A DNA stretch of 64,000 nucleotides from Tillus elongatus (lineage: Eukaryota > Arthropoda > Insecta > Coleoptera > Cleridae), in assembly GCA_964006375.1 (NCBI GenBank), contig OZ023269.1, positions 66,162,529-66,226,528 on the forward strand. Reading direction: 5' to 3'. Positions 1 through 14,125 of the stretch are shown piece by piece. A model generated the notes under the pieces. It was given only the letters and a program-made list of their open reading frames with translations, had not been told where the DNA came from and made no database searches. The translations under genes and the position numbers were made by a program. The stretch's first letter is position 1; every line of letters starts with the position of its first letter.

Positions 1-11
1 GGAGAAAACGC

Positions 12-626
<615 letters not shown>

Positions 627-645
627 CTGCCCCCCTCCTTAAGAC
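627..645 (-). other. Polypurine tract of Ty3 element 1
   Basis: The minus strand reads AAGGAGGGGGGCAG directly before the LTR start TGTTAC. A purine run in this position primes plus-strand DNA synthesis in LTR retrotransposons. It fixes the LTR boundary and the orientation of the element. Confidence 0.8.
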
Positions 646-664
646 TGTTCGTCCCGAACAGTAT

Positions 665-3600
665 TTACCGGCCGCCACTTGGGGGTTCGTGGCCTCGATA
701 GGGACTCAACCTCTCTATGTGAACAACTTTGGGTTTAGTTCTTGGAGACAGCTGGATTCTGTAGACTAGGTCGTTCATTTTCTTAGTCACCAAATATGGC
801 CCTTCCCATGGTTTCTGAAGTTTGGGACTGAGGCCCTTTCTCCTTGTTGGTTGGTACAGCCACACTGCATCACCTTCCTTGAATGTATGGGGTGTTGCTC
901 TGCGATCCAAGCGCATCTGTGTATAGTGCGCAGTTTTCCTTCTAGGTCGGCGACATACTCAGGTAACGTAGCTAGGTCCTCTATGTCCTCGTTCGGTGGT
1001 GGTCTCGTCATGTCGATTGGTAACCGCATCTCTCTGCCGGTCAACACCATGGATGGGGTGTAGCCGGTAGATTCATGCTGAGAGCTTCTGTAAGCTAGGA
1101 GGAACAGAGGTATCAGCTTGTCCCAGTTTCTCTGATTCTCATCGACAAACATAGCAAGATACTGGTTGATGGTCCTGTTATGCCGTTCTACCATGCCGTC
1201 TGATTGAGGGTGGAGTGGCGTTGTTCGTGTTTTCTTTATGCCTAGCAAGTCCATTAGGCTCTTCCAGACTTCTGATTCGAAATTCCGGCCCTGGTCGGTG
1301 TGAATCTCCAATGGTACGCCATGTCGCAATATGACATTTTCCAACAGGGCTTCTGCTACGGTCGTTGCCTCTTGGTTGGGGATCGGCGCAACTTCAGGCC
1401 ATTTTGAGAAGTAGTCCATCGCCACCATTATGTATCTGTTCCCAGACTCTGTGATTGGAAAAGGTCCTGCGATGTCTACGGCAACTCTTTCACACGGTGT
1501 ACCTGAGATGTACTGCATCATTTTTCCTCTGGATCGGGTCTTTGGTCCTTTCTTTGAAGCACACTGGTCACACCGTTTGCACCATTCTTCCAAGCTTCTT
1601 CGGCAATTTATCCAATAGAAGCGGTCCCTGACTCTGGCGAGAGTCCTGTTGACCCCAAAGTGGCCTCCACTTCTACTATTGTGTAACTCATGAAGAACAC
1701 TGTCTATGCACTCACTTGGCACAACAGTCTGGTATATACAGTCTCTACCATCGACAGTTTCCCATTTTCGAGTGATCAAGTCATTCTTTAGGCACAAGGA
1801 GTCCCACTGTAGCCAGTAGCCTTTAACTTCTGCCCCAAGCCGGGACACATCGTGCCACTCAGGTCTTTTCCCCTTTTCGAGCCATTCTCTAATACTTTCC
1901 AAGTCTGGATCTGTCTTCTGTGCGTCTCTGATGTATTCAAGATTTACGTCTAGATCGGTGTTATTCTCCTGTTCCGTCACCAGTTGTTTGATCTGATGAG
2001 TTACTTTGTCGATCTCTTTGTTCTCTTGTCTCTCGCAAAATTTACATTCATGCACTGAACATGGTCTTCTTGACAGGCTGTCTGCATTGGCGCGACTTCT
2101 TCCTCTTCGATGTTCAATCCGGAAGTCGTAGCTCTGCAGTTTCTCTATCCATCGTGTTATCTGTCCTTCGGGATTTCTAAAGTTCAGAAGCCATTGCAGA
2201 GCAGAGTGATCCGACCTCACGCGTAATGTTCTTCCGTACAGGAAGCTGTGGAAATGTTCGATGGATCTTACGACTGCCAGCAGTTCTTTCCGGGTTACAC
2301 AGTAATTTCTTTCTGCTTTTCCGAACGTTTTGCTGAAGTAGCCTATCACAACTTCTTCTCCGGCTTGGAGCTGTGAAAGTACTGCCCCAATTCCATACTG
2401 GGAAGCATCGGTGTCCAGTATAAACAGTCCTTCGTCCTGAGGATAAGCCAGTACAGGAGCAGTGAGAAGACAATGTTTGAGTTCTCTAAAAGACTGTTGG
2501 CAATCTGGTGACCAGATGAATCCGGCCTTATTTTCAGTTAGGCTATGTAGAGGTTTCACAATGCTGCTGAAGTACTTCACAAAGCGTCGGTAGTAGCTGC
2601 AAAGTCCCAGAAAACTTCTGACCTCATGTTTGTTCTTCGGCACAGGCCAGTCTCTTACTGCCTTTATTTTCTCTGGATCGGTTTCTATCCTTTTCTCAGA
2701 AACGACATGTCCAAGGAAACTCACTTTCTTCTGGAAGAGGACGCATTTTTTGGGATTTAGTTGTAGATTGGCACCTCTCAGCCTGGAGAAAACTTGTTTC
2801 AGATTCGACAGGTGTTCATCGAAAGTCCTTCCAATCACCATGACATCATCGAGATACACCAGGCATGTTTCCCATGTCAGTCCTCTCAGCACTAACTCCA
2901 TTAGTCGCTCGAAGGTGGCAGGAGCATTACACAAGCCGAATGGCATGACCTTGAATTGGAACAATCCATTCCCAGTTGAAAAAGCAGACTTCTCCTTATC
3001 GTGTTTATGGAGTTCTACTTGCCAGCAACCACTTTTCAAGTCTAATGTAGAGAACCACTTTGATCCGGCCAAAGTGTTCAAAGTCTCGTCGATCCGGGGC
3101 AGGGGATAACTGTCTTTGTTGGTGACATCATTCAGCTTCCTATAGTCCACGCAAAATCTCATAGTGCCGTCTTTCTTGGTGACCAAAACTACTGGGGACG
3201 ACCAAGGACTAGTAGACTCCTCGATCACCCCATCTTCCAGCATTTCGTTAACCATCGCCTTGATTTCTGATTGCTTGGCAAAAGGCAGTCTCCTCGGCGG
3301 CTGTCTAATTGGTCTTGCGTCGCCAGTATTAATTCTGTGTTGCACTAGACTCGTACGACCTGTGATTTTATCTTGAGCGAAAATATCGGCCTCCTCCAAT
3401 ATGAACTTCAGGGCCATTTCCATCTCCATGTTGTTCAATTCGCCCCATGAATTCTTGAACCGCTCTACTATTTCTACTGGCAGTCTTCTGTCTAATGCAG
3501 TGGGTGTCACGTTTCTTGACAACGTCACTCGGTCAATGGGCTCGCAAGTGGCGATAACCTCACCTTTTTTCAATGTGACTCTGTTAGTTTGCACGTTAGC

Positions 3601-4090
3601 CACTCTTATGGGTATTGTCTTCTTCGGGTCTACTAAGCATCGTGCGACGAGGGCACCATCATGTCTATATTTTAGGGGCTCCGCTATGAGAGCAGACATA
3701 CCATCAAGTGTCTTCTCTAGTCTGGCTCTGACAATCTTCTCACTGTTACCAGGAATCCGTGTATCCTCGTCGACAATAAGTCTCACGCTGAGATTAGCTT
3801 CGTCTGCTATTGGAGATAAGTACAATTCTTCGTTTCTTTTCAAAATCTTATTCTGGAAGTCTACTGAAAGGACATCGAACTCTTCCATTAAATCCAGGCC
3901 CAGAATAAATTCGTCGACGATTTCTGCGACGACAGCCCTTACCTGTAGCTCAGTACTGCCCAGCCTAATGTAAATTGTGGCCTCTCCATGCACGGGTATC
4001 CTATCTCCTTTTGCCGTCTCCAACACAGGCTGTTTGTTGGTCGTAAGTGCCGACCTGTTTGGCAGCATGTCTGGACGTACAACAGATCTA
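665..4090 (-). pseudogene. pol: Ty3-type pol (protease remnant, RT, RNase H, integrase), frameshifted
   Basis: A 1,093-residue open frame (787-4068) encodes most of a Ty3/mdg1-like polyprotein. In order it has the C-terminal half of the protease (ILGLDLM near residue 56), reverse transcriptase (VDYRKLND near 307; catalytic YLDD at 405-408), RNase H (TDAS near 553), and integrase with an HHCC zinc-binding region near 800-845 followed by D, D, E (VDIAG, HTDQGRNF, MVERHN). The protease active-site motif D(S/T)GA is absent because the gag-protease junction is deleted. Near position 916 the frame shifts, and the integrase C-terminus (GPYLVTKK, then VVHIERLSPY) continues in another frame down to 665. 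The element therefore cannot make a normal polyprotein. The domain order RT-RH-IN identifies Ty3/gypsy rather than copia. Confidence 0.93.
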
Positions 4091-5454
4091 GTGGAGCTTG
4101 CTTATGGCTTCCTTCATCAACTTGATTTCTCGCATTAGTTCCTCTGTCGTGTCTGCATGGTCCTCTATCTCCTTCACTTCGCGCAGCCTGTTGCGGCGAG
4201 GTTGAGATGCATTCTTCGCTGCTTCAAATTCCAAGCCATAAATGACGCAGTCTGTAAGTGTTTTGAACCGCCCGAGCCTCAAAGCTTGTTGCATTTCGTT
4301 GTCAAGTACTCCATCGATGAAGGTCTGGACGGTGATCTGGTTGACAAATTCTTCTGAGGCTTGGGGATACGCCAGTCGCACAAGTTTCTCCACTTCAGCA
4401 CTAAATTCTGGCAGAGTCTCATTTGGCTTCTGGACCCTTGTCTTTAGTTGTGTCTGGTAGACCTGGCTCATGTACTTGTTACCATATCTCAAGTCTAGGG
4501 CCTGTATCACTGTTAAGTAGTTTTGCTGTTTCGACTCCGGGATGTTCTGGAGGATTTCTAGGGCTTTGCCTCGAAGCGAGAGAATTAGAGCAGTTGCTGC
4601 CTGTTGTTCACTCCACCCATTGCTGAGAGCTGCCGCCTCAAACTGCCTCCTGTACATGGGCCACGATGTTTCTCCGTCAAAAGTCGGCGGCTTTAAGTTT
4701 CCATTAGGCTGCTGCATAGCTGGTACATCCGCCTCCGGGCGATTTTGAATTGGGGACATTCCAGTAAGTCCTCTTGATTCAGTTCTATCAGTCTGGACAA
4801 TCACCTGTTCGGTCAGTTCTTTATGTGGCCATTCTGTTTTTTTCATGATCATCTTCATTTGTTCTTTCAATCATTCAACTTCTTCCCATCGTTTATTCAA
4901 ATCCTCTGTTACATTTTCTACTTTCCTGTCCACATTTTCTATTTGTTCGTTAATCTGTTCAATTTCTTCTTTTACATCGACTCTCATATCGTGGAACATA
5001 CTTCGAATGTCTTCTTTGTCTTCAAGACGCCTCTGTTCCTCCTCTTGTCGTCTTCTCTCTTCTTCTTCGCGCCGCCTTCTTTCATCTTCTTGTCGCCGTT
5101 GTTCGTCTTCTTCACGTTGCCTCTTGAGGTCTTCTTTATCTTCTTGTCGCCGTTTTTCGTCTTCTTCGCGTTGCTTCTTGAGTTCTTCTTTATCTTCAAG
5201 GCACCTCTGTTCTTCCTCTTGTCGTCTTCTCTCGTCTTCTTCGCGCCGTCTTCTTTCATCTTTTTGTCGCCGTTGTTCGTCTTCTTTGCGTCGTCTTCTT
5301 TCATCTTCTTGTCGCCGTTGTTCGTCCTCTTCGCGTTGCCTCTTGAGGTCTTCTTTATCTTCTTCTCGTCTTCTTCGCGTTGTCTTTTCAGTAAGTCCAT
5401 CAACTCTTTGATTTCAGCCATCTTGTCGTAGTCAGTCGATCTAGTGTTTACCAT
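4088..5454 (-). pseudogene. gag: Ty3-type gag with Glu/Arg-rich coiled coil, broken
   Basis: The main open frame (4088-4870, 260 aa) holds the capsid-like region (KPPTFDGETSWPMYRRQFEA, later TLPEFSAEVEKLVRLAYPQA) typical of Ty3 gag. Upstream, to the start at 5454 (MVNTRSTDYDKMAEI), the DNA is a repetitive stretch. In one reading frame it gives long EDERRREEDEQRRQ-type repeats, a probable coiled coil. In the frame joined to the start it gives low-complexity K/N/D text, so there is a frameshift just after the N-terminus. A stop codon near 4872 separates the coiled coil from the capsid region. The gene ends ISKLH with no CCHC zinc knuckle, unlike related gags, because of the same deletion that removed the protease active site. 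Confidence 0.82.
5022..5390 (-). repeat. Coding minisatellite in gag (Glu/Arg-rich coiled coil)
   Basis: The plus strand repeats TCTTCTTGTCGCCGTTGTTCG-like blocks with variable spacing. On the minus strand these encode alternating acidic and arginine-rich heptads (for example QEDERRREEDEQ). Copies differ by point changes and by numbers of small units, so the array expanded inside the gene. Such a region would be expected to self-associate. Confidence 0.75.
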
Positions 5455-5484
5455 TTACAGCTAGCTTAGTTGTCCACTTCTTCA

Positions 5485-5502
5485 CTCACTTATCCCACAC
5501 CA
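5485..5502 (-). other. Primer binding site of Ty3 element 1
   Basis: The minus strand reads TGGTGTGGGATAAGTGAG three bases after the LTR. It starts TGG, the complement of a tRNA CCA end. I could not assign the tRNA. Confidence 0.6.
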
Positions 5503-5505
5503 AAT

Positions 5506-6678
<1,173 letters not shown>

Positions 6679-7023
6679 GGCGCTGCAAGGAACAGTATTG
6701 CACATCGAAACCTAATTTTGGCAAGCTTTAAATCTTCGTAAAATTAGTTTCGGTCTTTTTTTTTAAGTTTATGTGCAACATCGAACATCCACACCGGTGC
6801 AAATCAGTCCACACTGCCAGAGGGAAATCAGCGAGAAACCAATAGCAGAAGTACCAATGAGCTTCCTGTAAGTTTCCTCCAATATTTTTATCTGTGCATT
6901 CATATCGTATCTATTTTAAATTTATACCTTATATAATTTTATTCAATAATTCCTATCCGCGCTCTATTTTTCAATTCACCCTGTAATACTTAACAACCAT
7001 TACTTGTTCATGTATGTTGTGTA
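6679..7023 (+). other. Leader of errantivirus-like element (PBS, candidate splice donor)
   Basis: This untranslated stretch holds the probable primer binding site at its start and a good splice donor, GTAAGT at 6868-6873. In errantiviruses env is made from a spliced RNA, so a leader donor is expected. A short ATG-started frame at 6857 runs into it. Joined simply to the AG at 11898-11899 that frame would be out of phase with env, so the exact splice cannot be stated. Confidence 0.5.
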
Positions 7024-8211
7024 ATGATAAGAGATAGATCGCCTATTAGGAAAAGAGAACCTATATTAGAATTAGAGGAAGACAATTTTAATCAATTAAG
7101 TTTAAATAATTTAGAAATGGCAAATAATCACATTGCCGAATTTTCACAAGCTGCTATCATGATCCCGGAATATTCCGGTGGACAGAAGCATCTTGCTTAT
7201 TTTATTAAACAATGCGAACTTTATATTACTAGTTATAGAAGGCCAGAAGCCGAAACACACGCAAATCGAATGTTACTAGAATTTATAAAAGCTAAAATCA
7301 CTGGTAACGCTCGTGACGTGTTAATTAGTTTAGAAAACCATACATGGGAAAATATAAAATTTGCTTTAAAAAATCAGTTTTCAGACCCCCGTTCAGAAAA
7401 TCTTTTATTTAATGATTTAAATACTAGCTTTATGACTAAATCACAAACTATTCAGGAATATTTCAATGTAATTAAAGAAAAGCTAAAGATTTTAATTGAA
7501 CATGTAGATATACAAGATTTAGTAAACGATGTAAAAACGTACAAGAAACAATTTTATCAACAAAATGCAGTGGCAGCATTTAAAGCGGGTGTAATAGAAC
7601 CTTACTTCTCACATCTTAGATTAGTTAGTGTTAATACTCTTGATTCACTTATGTTAGAATGTAATAGGATAGATAACGAGATTATACAGTCGAATTTCAT
7701 TAATAGCCTGAGAAACAAAAATAATACGAAAACAAATCATAACACACCTGTACAACATAGACAGACGTATACCCAAAAACCAATATTTCCAGCATTTCCC
7801 CAAATGTACAACAAACCACAACAAATCACACAACAAAGGCAACCGTTTCCTTCTCGGCCAATTTCTAACATAAGACCCGTTCAAAATTTTAATAAAAATA
7901 TACAACACGCTCCAACTCAATTGAGTAGAGGAACGACACCCATGTCAATAAGCAACCAAACTCCAGTAAGAAAAACACGACAAATGCCCCAAAGAAATCA
8001 CTTTATACCCCAATCTAGGCCCACGTTTCAACATCAAGAACTCTTTAACCAAGAGGACTTACCACTAGATCATTCTGATGAATGCCCTTATGACGACCAA
8101 CTCTCTGACGAAAATATAGAGCCACTAGAATTTCCTGAACCAACTGAAACTTTTACAAATTACAACACCAATCCAAATCGGGATTTTCACGAAACAGCCT
8201 CGGAAAACTAA
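7024..8211 (+). CDS. gag: Errantivirus-like Gag
   Basis: An intact 395-residue frame beginning MIRDRSPIRK. It contains the matrix/capsid-like region of insect errantivirus Gag (IPEYSGGQKHLAYFIKQCEL near residue 48; FKAGVIEPYFSHLR near 189) followed by an Asn/Gln/Pro-rich tail. There is no CCHC zinc knuckle, which is normal for this group. It ends with an acidic, aromatic stretch (LEFPEPTETFTNY), also usual. The protein would form the capsid in the cytoplasm. It overlaps the pro-pol frame by a few codons at its 3' end. Pol lies in the -1 frame, but the overlap holds GGAAAAC, not a textbook slippery heptamer. Base composition is strongly A-rich compared with the flanking Ty3 elements. Confidence 0.9.
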   Translation: MIRDRSPIRKREPILELEEDNFNQLSLNNLEMANNHIAEFSQAAIMIPEYSGGQKHLAYFIKQCELYITSYRRPEAETHANRMLLEFIKAKITGNARDVLISLENHTWENIKFALKNQFSDPRSENLLFNDLNTSFMTKSQTIQEYFNVIKEKLKILIEHVDIQDLVNDVKTYKKQFYQQNAVAAFKAGVIEPYFSHLRLVSVNTLDSLMLECNRIDNEIIQSNFINSLRNKNNTKTNHNTPVQHRQTYTQKPIFPAFPQMYNKPQQITQQRQPFPSRPISNIRPVQNFNKNIQHAPTQLSRGTTPMSISNQTPVRKTRQMPQRNHFIPQSRPTFQHQELFNQEDLPLDHSDECPYDDQLSDENIEPLEFPEPTETFTNYNTNPNRDFHETASEN

Positions 8212-9164
8212 TCTATTTAGATATAAATAATATTGTTAATACCCCTAAATTACCGTTTTTTGTCATACCAAGTCTAAATTTAAAAGTATTGATTGATTCC
8301 GGAGCGTCAGATAGTATCATAAATCCAGGACCGGCTTACGAGTTATTTAAAAAAATTATTTATAAGGAACCATTTTCAATGAAATCAGTTAACCAGATAA
8401 CCCATGGTGAAGACAACGTAAGGTATCCTATTTTACAAGAATTTAATATTAATTAGCAATTTCCAATGCGTGTCATGCAATGGCACCATCGATTTGACGC
8501 GCTTATAGGGTCAGCTCATCTTACAAAATTAAAAGGAAATATCGATTATAATAAACAAATTTTAACTCTAGGAAACAAAAAAATACCATTTTACCTTGAA
8601 ATTAATCCACTGAATTTTACACCTTTCAAACAAATTTGTGAAAATTATGTATCAGTCCCTGTAAATATAGAAAAAGGCACAGTAGTTTTACAACGTATTG
8701 AAGAAACAAATGTTTTAATTTACGAGTCAATAGCTGAAGCAAAAGATGGATATTGTAGAGTGCCCATAATAAAAAAAAATCCAAATTCAAAATTTGTAGA
8801 AATACATTTTCAGGAACAAATAGATGTCGATCCATTACAAAATTACTCTGACGAACTACCTAAAATTTCAAAACATTTTGATGTAACAAAAGTTTTAAGA
8901 ACAGATCATTTAAATACAGAAGAATATGAAAAACTTATTAATTTGTGTCGAAAGTATAATGATATTTTTTATCATGAAGACTCAGATCTCTCTTTCACCA
9001 ATGCAATTAAACATAAAATAAGAACTAAAGACGATGAAGTTGTTCACACCAAATCATACTGGTACCCTTTTCATTTACGTGAAGAAGTCCAAAACCAAAT
9101 TCAAAAACTCTTAGACAACAAAATAATTAGACCCTCAATATCACCCTACTCAAGTCCGATATAG
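8205..9164 (+). pseudogene. pol: Errantivirus-like pro-pol, protease and RT N-terminus, two stops
   Basis: Reading in the -1 frame relative to gag, the protease begins near GKLIYLDINN and contains the active-site motif IDSGAS at 8292-8309. An in-frame TAG at 8454-8456 interrupts it before the conserved flap-to-end region (DALIGSAHLTKL after 8498). The frame then runs open to a second in-frame TAG at 9162-9164, inside the first RT block (after SPYSSPI). Both stops lie in the same frame as the long downstream pol frame, so these are point lesions rather than frameshifts. Unless both stops were read through, which nothing here suggests, the element has no working protease-RT. Confidence 0.88.
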
Positions 9165-11876
9165 ATTGTCCCGAAGCGTCAAGACGCTTCTGGAAGAAAG
9201 AAATGGCGCTTAGTGATCGATTATCGTAAACTTAACGAGAAAACAATCGATGACAAGTACCCATTACCTCGCATCGAAGAAATTTTAGATAATTTAGGAC
9301 GCTGCTCCTATTTCACGACTCTCGATCTAGCACAAGGATTCCATCAAATTGAAATGGATCCTGGCAGTATCGAAAAAACAGCATTCTCTGTAAATAATAC
9401 CCATTATGAATGGATCCGAATGCCGTTCGGGTTGAAGGGGGCTCCTAGTACCTTTTCACGCCTAATGGATAATGTATTAAGACCATATTTATACAAGTTT
9501 TGTTTCGTATGTATGGATGATATTGTTATCTTCTCGAAATCCCTTCAAGAACACCTTTGTCACGTAAAAAATATATTTGATAAGTTAAAAGAGTGTAATC
9601 TAAAAATTCAGTTAGATAAGTCCGAATTTTTGCGTAAAGAGGTCGAATTTTTAGGCCATCTGGTCACTCTCCGTGGGATCAAACCGAACCCATCAAAAAT
9701 AACTGCCATTCAGAATTATCCAATACCAAAGACAAGTAAAGAAATAAGTGCATTTTTAGGATTAACAGGCTATTATAGACGCTTTATTCCAAATTACGCT
9801 AAAGTAGTATTCCCCATCCATAAATATTTAAAAAAGGATACCAAGATAAATATTCACGACCCGGAATATGTTAACGCATTCCAAAAAATAAAAGAATTAA
9901 TTACAAATTCTCCTGTCCTGACCTACCCCGACTTTGCTAAACAATTTCATTTAACCACTGACGCAAGCAATATAGCTATAGGTGGAGTATTGTCACAAAA
10001 TAATAAACCAAGTGCGTTTTACTCAAGAACACTAAATTCAGCCGAGAGAACTTATTCGACCATTGAAAAAGAGTTGTTATCCATAGTAGAAAATACAAAA
10101 CATTTTAGACCTTATCTCTTTGGACAAAAATTTGTTATAGAAACTGACCACAAACCGCTTGTTTGGCTATTTTCCATTAAGGAACCAAACTCACGGCTAG
10201 TTAAATGGCGACTAAGATTAGAGGAATTTAATTACGAGATAAAATACAAGAAAGGCAAAGATAACGTAGTGGCTGATGCCTTATCGCGAATCGAAATTAA
10301 CGCGATCGAAGACGACTTTGACCTGGAATCAATAATTAATAACGTAGACCCTGACGAAGACAGAGAAAGAGAAATAATTAACGAACTAGAAAACGACGCA
10401 AACAATGCCTCTACTAGCACGACTAATAACCTACCTGAAAGCAATGACTCACAGACACAACACTCGTCTGCAGAAAATCCAATTTTCAAAATACCTATAT
10501 CAGAAAATCCAGTCAATTATTTTTCCAGACGAATAATTTTAGATTATGGACCAAAATATGACACACGCAAATTAAAAATATTTAAGTTTGAAACAATACA
10601 TGTAAAGGTTCAACTCAATTACGAATTGAGACAAATAAATGACTTCTTGAAACAATTTATTGATCCAAAATTCACTTACGGAATTTTCTGTAAACATGAT
10701 AGACTATTCAAATATTTCACTGCTGTTCCTTCAACATTATTTAATAGTTCTGTTAAAATAATAAAATCTAACGAATTTTTACAAGACGTTGAAAAACAAG
10801 AAACTCAACAACAAATTATAGACGAATATCACACACGAAACCACAATGGCATTAACGAGACTTATCAACATTTAAAACAAAAATATTTTTGGCCTAATAT
10901 GAAAAATTATATAAACGCTTTTATTAATAAATGCTCAATTTGCCTTCAGACCAAATACGAAAGAAATCCGTACAAACCACCATTTTCAGGTCCCCTTCTA
11001 GCTAAACGCCCTTTTGAAGTTATACACATTGACACCTTTAGTTTCGATAACTGCAAATTCCTAACCATCATAGATTTATTCTCCAAATATGCGCAAGCAT
11101 ATTATATAACTGATGGATCCGCAATTACCGTGTTAAATAAACTTTTACACTATTTTTCCCATCATAATCATCCCCTAAAAATAGTAGCTGACGCTGGCAA
11201 AGAATTTTCGAATACTACCCTTAAAGAATACTGTAATTTATTTAATATTAATCTTCACATAACAACCCCCCAAAATCCTAACTCAAATTCACCAGTAGAG
11301 CGACTGCACTCAACCCTTGTAGAAAAATTGCGAATTCTTAAATTACAAAACCCACAAGAGAGGCCTGCAACCCTAATGATAACAGCAACCCTTATTTACA
11401 ACCAGTCTATTCATTCGACAACTGGGTATTCACCTTTTACATTACTATACGGCCCCTACGACGACTTACCAACAGTCGCACCTGAAACCACCCTTTACGA
11501 GGAATACAACAACAATAGACTCAAAGAAATAATGCCTTTCGTCGACAGTGTATATCAGAAACAAAAAGTAAGTGGAGACAAAAGAATTTCTAAAGCAAAT
11601 GCGGACAGACAAACGACACCAGATTTACAAGAAACGACACAACTAGCTATTAGAGTACCAAAAGTAAGAAAAACAAATCCTCTTTATAAATTACGATCAC
11701 ATCCTAAACAAAAAGAAAACATTGTTACATTTTCTAAACCAAAAGCAAAAGCTCACGTTTCTAACATAAAAAGAGTAAGAAAGACTTTTTCGTTACAGGA
11801 CAAAACTACTACTACTACAAACAACGATGACCCTCAACCTGGTTCATCCACTTCAAATAACACCAATAAAAACTAA
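9165..11876 (+). pseudogene. pol: Errantivirus-like pol continuation: RT, RNase H, integrase
   Basis: The open part (from 9213, 887 residues) continues the same frame after the TAG at 9162. It has RT blocks (LVIDYRKLNEK; MPFGLKGAPSTF) with the catalytic box as VCMDD at residues 99-103, where most relatives have a tyrosine before the MDD or LDD. RNase H follows (TTDAS; LSIVENTKHFRPYLFG). Integrase has an HHCC region (HTRNHNGINETYQHL ... CSICLQTK) and D-D-E residues in IDTF, VADAGKEF and SPVERLHS. The C-terminal part is rich in Lys, Thr and Asn. The catalytic residues are present, so decay is mostly limited to the two stops upstream. Confidence 0.9.
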
Positions 11877-11902
11877 CGGATATTTTAAAGAGTATTTAGG
11901 CA

Positions 11903-13276
11903 TTGCAAAAATACTCAAACATTATCATAATTTTTTTTTATTTTAATATTATCCATACAGAAATTAATTATAACATATTATTAAAAAATTCTAAATTTTT
12001 AAACACTGGACAAATGTCTGCAAGTAACGAACGATATTTACTAATTTTAGATGACCATTTGTCACGATTAAGTAATGAACTACAAAAACTATCAATGCAC
12101 AGAACTAAACGCGGATTAATAAACGGAGCAGGCTCTTTAATTAAAATGATAACAGGAAATCTCGACCAAGAAGACTTAAAAGAAATCAATAAAAATTTAG
12201 ATAACCTTTTCCAAAATCAAGAAGATATAATTACCCAAATTGATAATTTAAATTCATTTGCTAATATAATCCCACAAAGGTACGAAAAGGACCAAAAAAT
12301 TATTAATCAAAATCTAGATCATATTTATCAGACTTTTTTGACTTTAGATAGCGAAAGAGAATTGTCGAGTAAAATTCATTTCCAAATTCACGTAGCTGTT
12401 AAATTACTCCATAATATAGAGATAATTCAAAGAACTATTTCGTTAAATTTTATCGAAATTACTAATATAGAGCTCTTTACCACTAGTGATCTGTTAAATA
12501 TTATTGATCACTTAAAGTTAAGTCATGACAGAAATGAATTGATCGACTTTGACAAAAATCACATTTTTAAAGTTATAGAATTTACCAAATTTCATATATT
12601 ATCGGTTAAGGATACGATTGTATGCCTTTTAAAAGTTCCTATCCTACATCCCAATCCTGGTTCTCATTTTCGTGTTTATCCTAAACCACAAAATTATATT
12701 CTCCTGGTACCACCCAGCTCATACTATTTGGAAACACCCTCTTCAAACTTATGGACCCAAGAGAAGTGCCCCTCTATAGAAGACGTGGTTATATGCAATA
12801 ATCGCCCATGAGAAGAACATTGTCAGCTTGACACCTTACAAAATTGCACTTCTGCCAAAGTAATGAACCCCTTCGAAATATCAACTCAGCTGCAGAATGG
12901 TCAGATCTTAATATCCACTAGCTCAGCAACCACTATTGTAGAAAATTGCGAAACATCGTTAGAACGAAAAATCTTCCAGGGAAACGGTCTAGTAACATCC
13001 GTCAATTCCTGCAAAGTCAAGATCAATGAGGAAATGTATCAAGACGTTGCTACCAATTTGACGCTACCACCCATAGAAGTCGAAGAATTGCAACTGACAC
13101 CTCAACATCATATCCATTTTAAGCCAATTCATCTAAAAGAATACAATAAGATAAAAGAAGCATTGTCTCAAATACAAGAGCATCCATTTCATCTCCGACT
13201 GTCCATGCAGTATTCCCACTTAGGCATTACCATTGGTATATCCATCGCTGTACCATTGTACTTCTGTTTCTTTTAA
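11903..13276 (+). pseudogene. env: Errantivirus-like envelope (F-like), one in-frame stop
   Basis: Two open stretches in the same frame (11903-12811 and 12863-13276) are separated by a TGA at 12809-12811. The N-terminus has a hydrophobic signal-like run (IIIIFFYF). A basic furin-type site, RTKRG, near residue 72 is followed by the glycine-rich start of the putative fusion subunit (GLINGAGSLIKMITGNLD), which is diagnostic of errantivirus Env proteins. These are related to baculovirus F proteins. A C-terminal hydrophobic segment (GITIGISIAVPLYFCFF) would anchor it in the membrane. No ATG lies at the start of the frame, in keeping with expression from a spliced RNA. The stop removes the C-terminal third including the membrane anchor. 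Confidence 0.88.
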
Positions 13277-13362
13277 GAAGAAAAATTCAGAGCATCCTAT
13301 ACAAGTCCAACAAGCAAACGCAAACAGAAGAAGTGTCCGAACACGAGGACGTGTTAAAGATT

Positions 13363-13374
13363 TAAGGGTGGAGG
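13363..13374 (+). other. Polypurine tract of errantivirus-like element
   Basis: TAAGGGTGGAGG lies directly before the 3' LTR start AGTTAC. It fixes the LTR boundary. Confidence 0.8.
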
Positions 13375-13855
<481 letters not shown>

Positions 13856-13974
13856 TTTTTAAATAAAAATTCACTCAAAATGGACATTTTTTCGTTAAAA
13901 CTCGAATAAAATAACGTTTTAAGGTTTGTTTATTAGACAACTTTTAATTTCATCAAACAGCTGGTATTCTGTGC

Positions 13975-14125
13975 TGAAATATTTAACGTACCCAACATCC
14001 AATGGTACATGGGACTGACAGCTTAATGGCCGCACTTAAGGACTGAACTTGCAGATGTTCAGATTGCTCAAACACAATGCCACAACCTCGGCTAATGTTA
14101 ATTCACAGTATGTACTGAAAAATAA
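13975..14125 (-). repeat. Decayed SINE relic
   Basis: The segment AACGTACCCAACATCCAATG ... AACCTCGGCTAATGTTAAT follows the order of the better SINE copy at 16261-16607 but is strongly diverged and lacks the tRNA-like head. 14126-14630 after it is AT-rich, with nothing I can identify. Confidence 0.65.
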
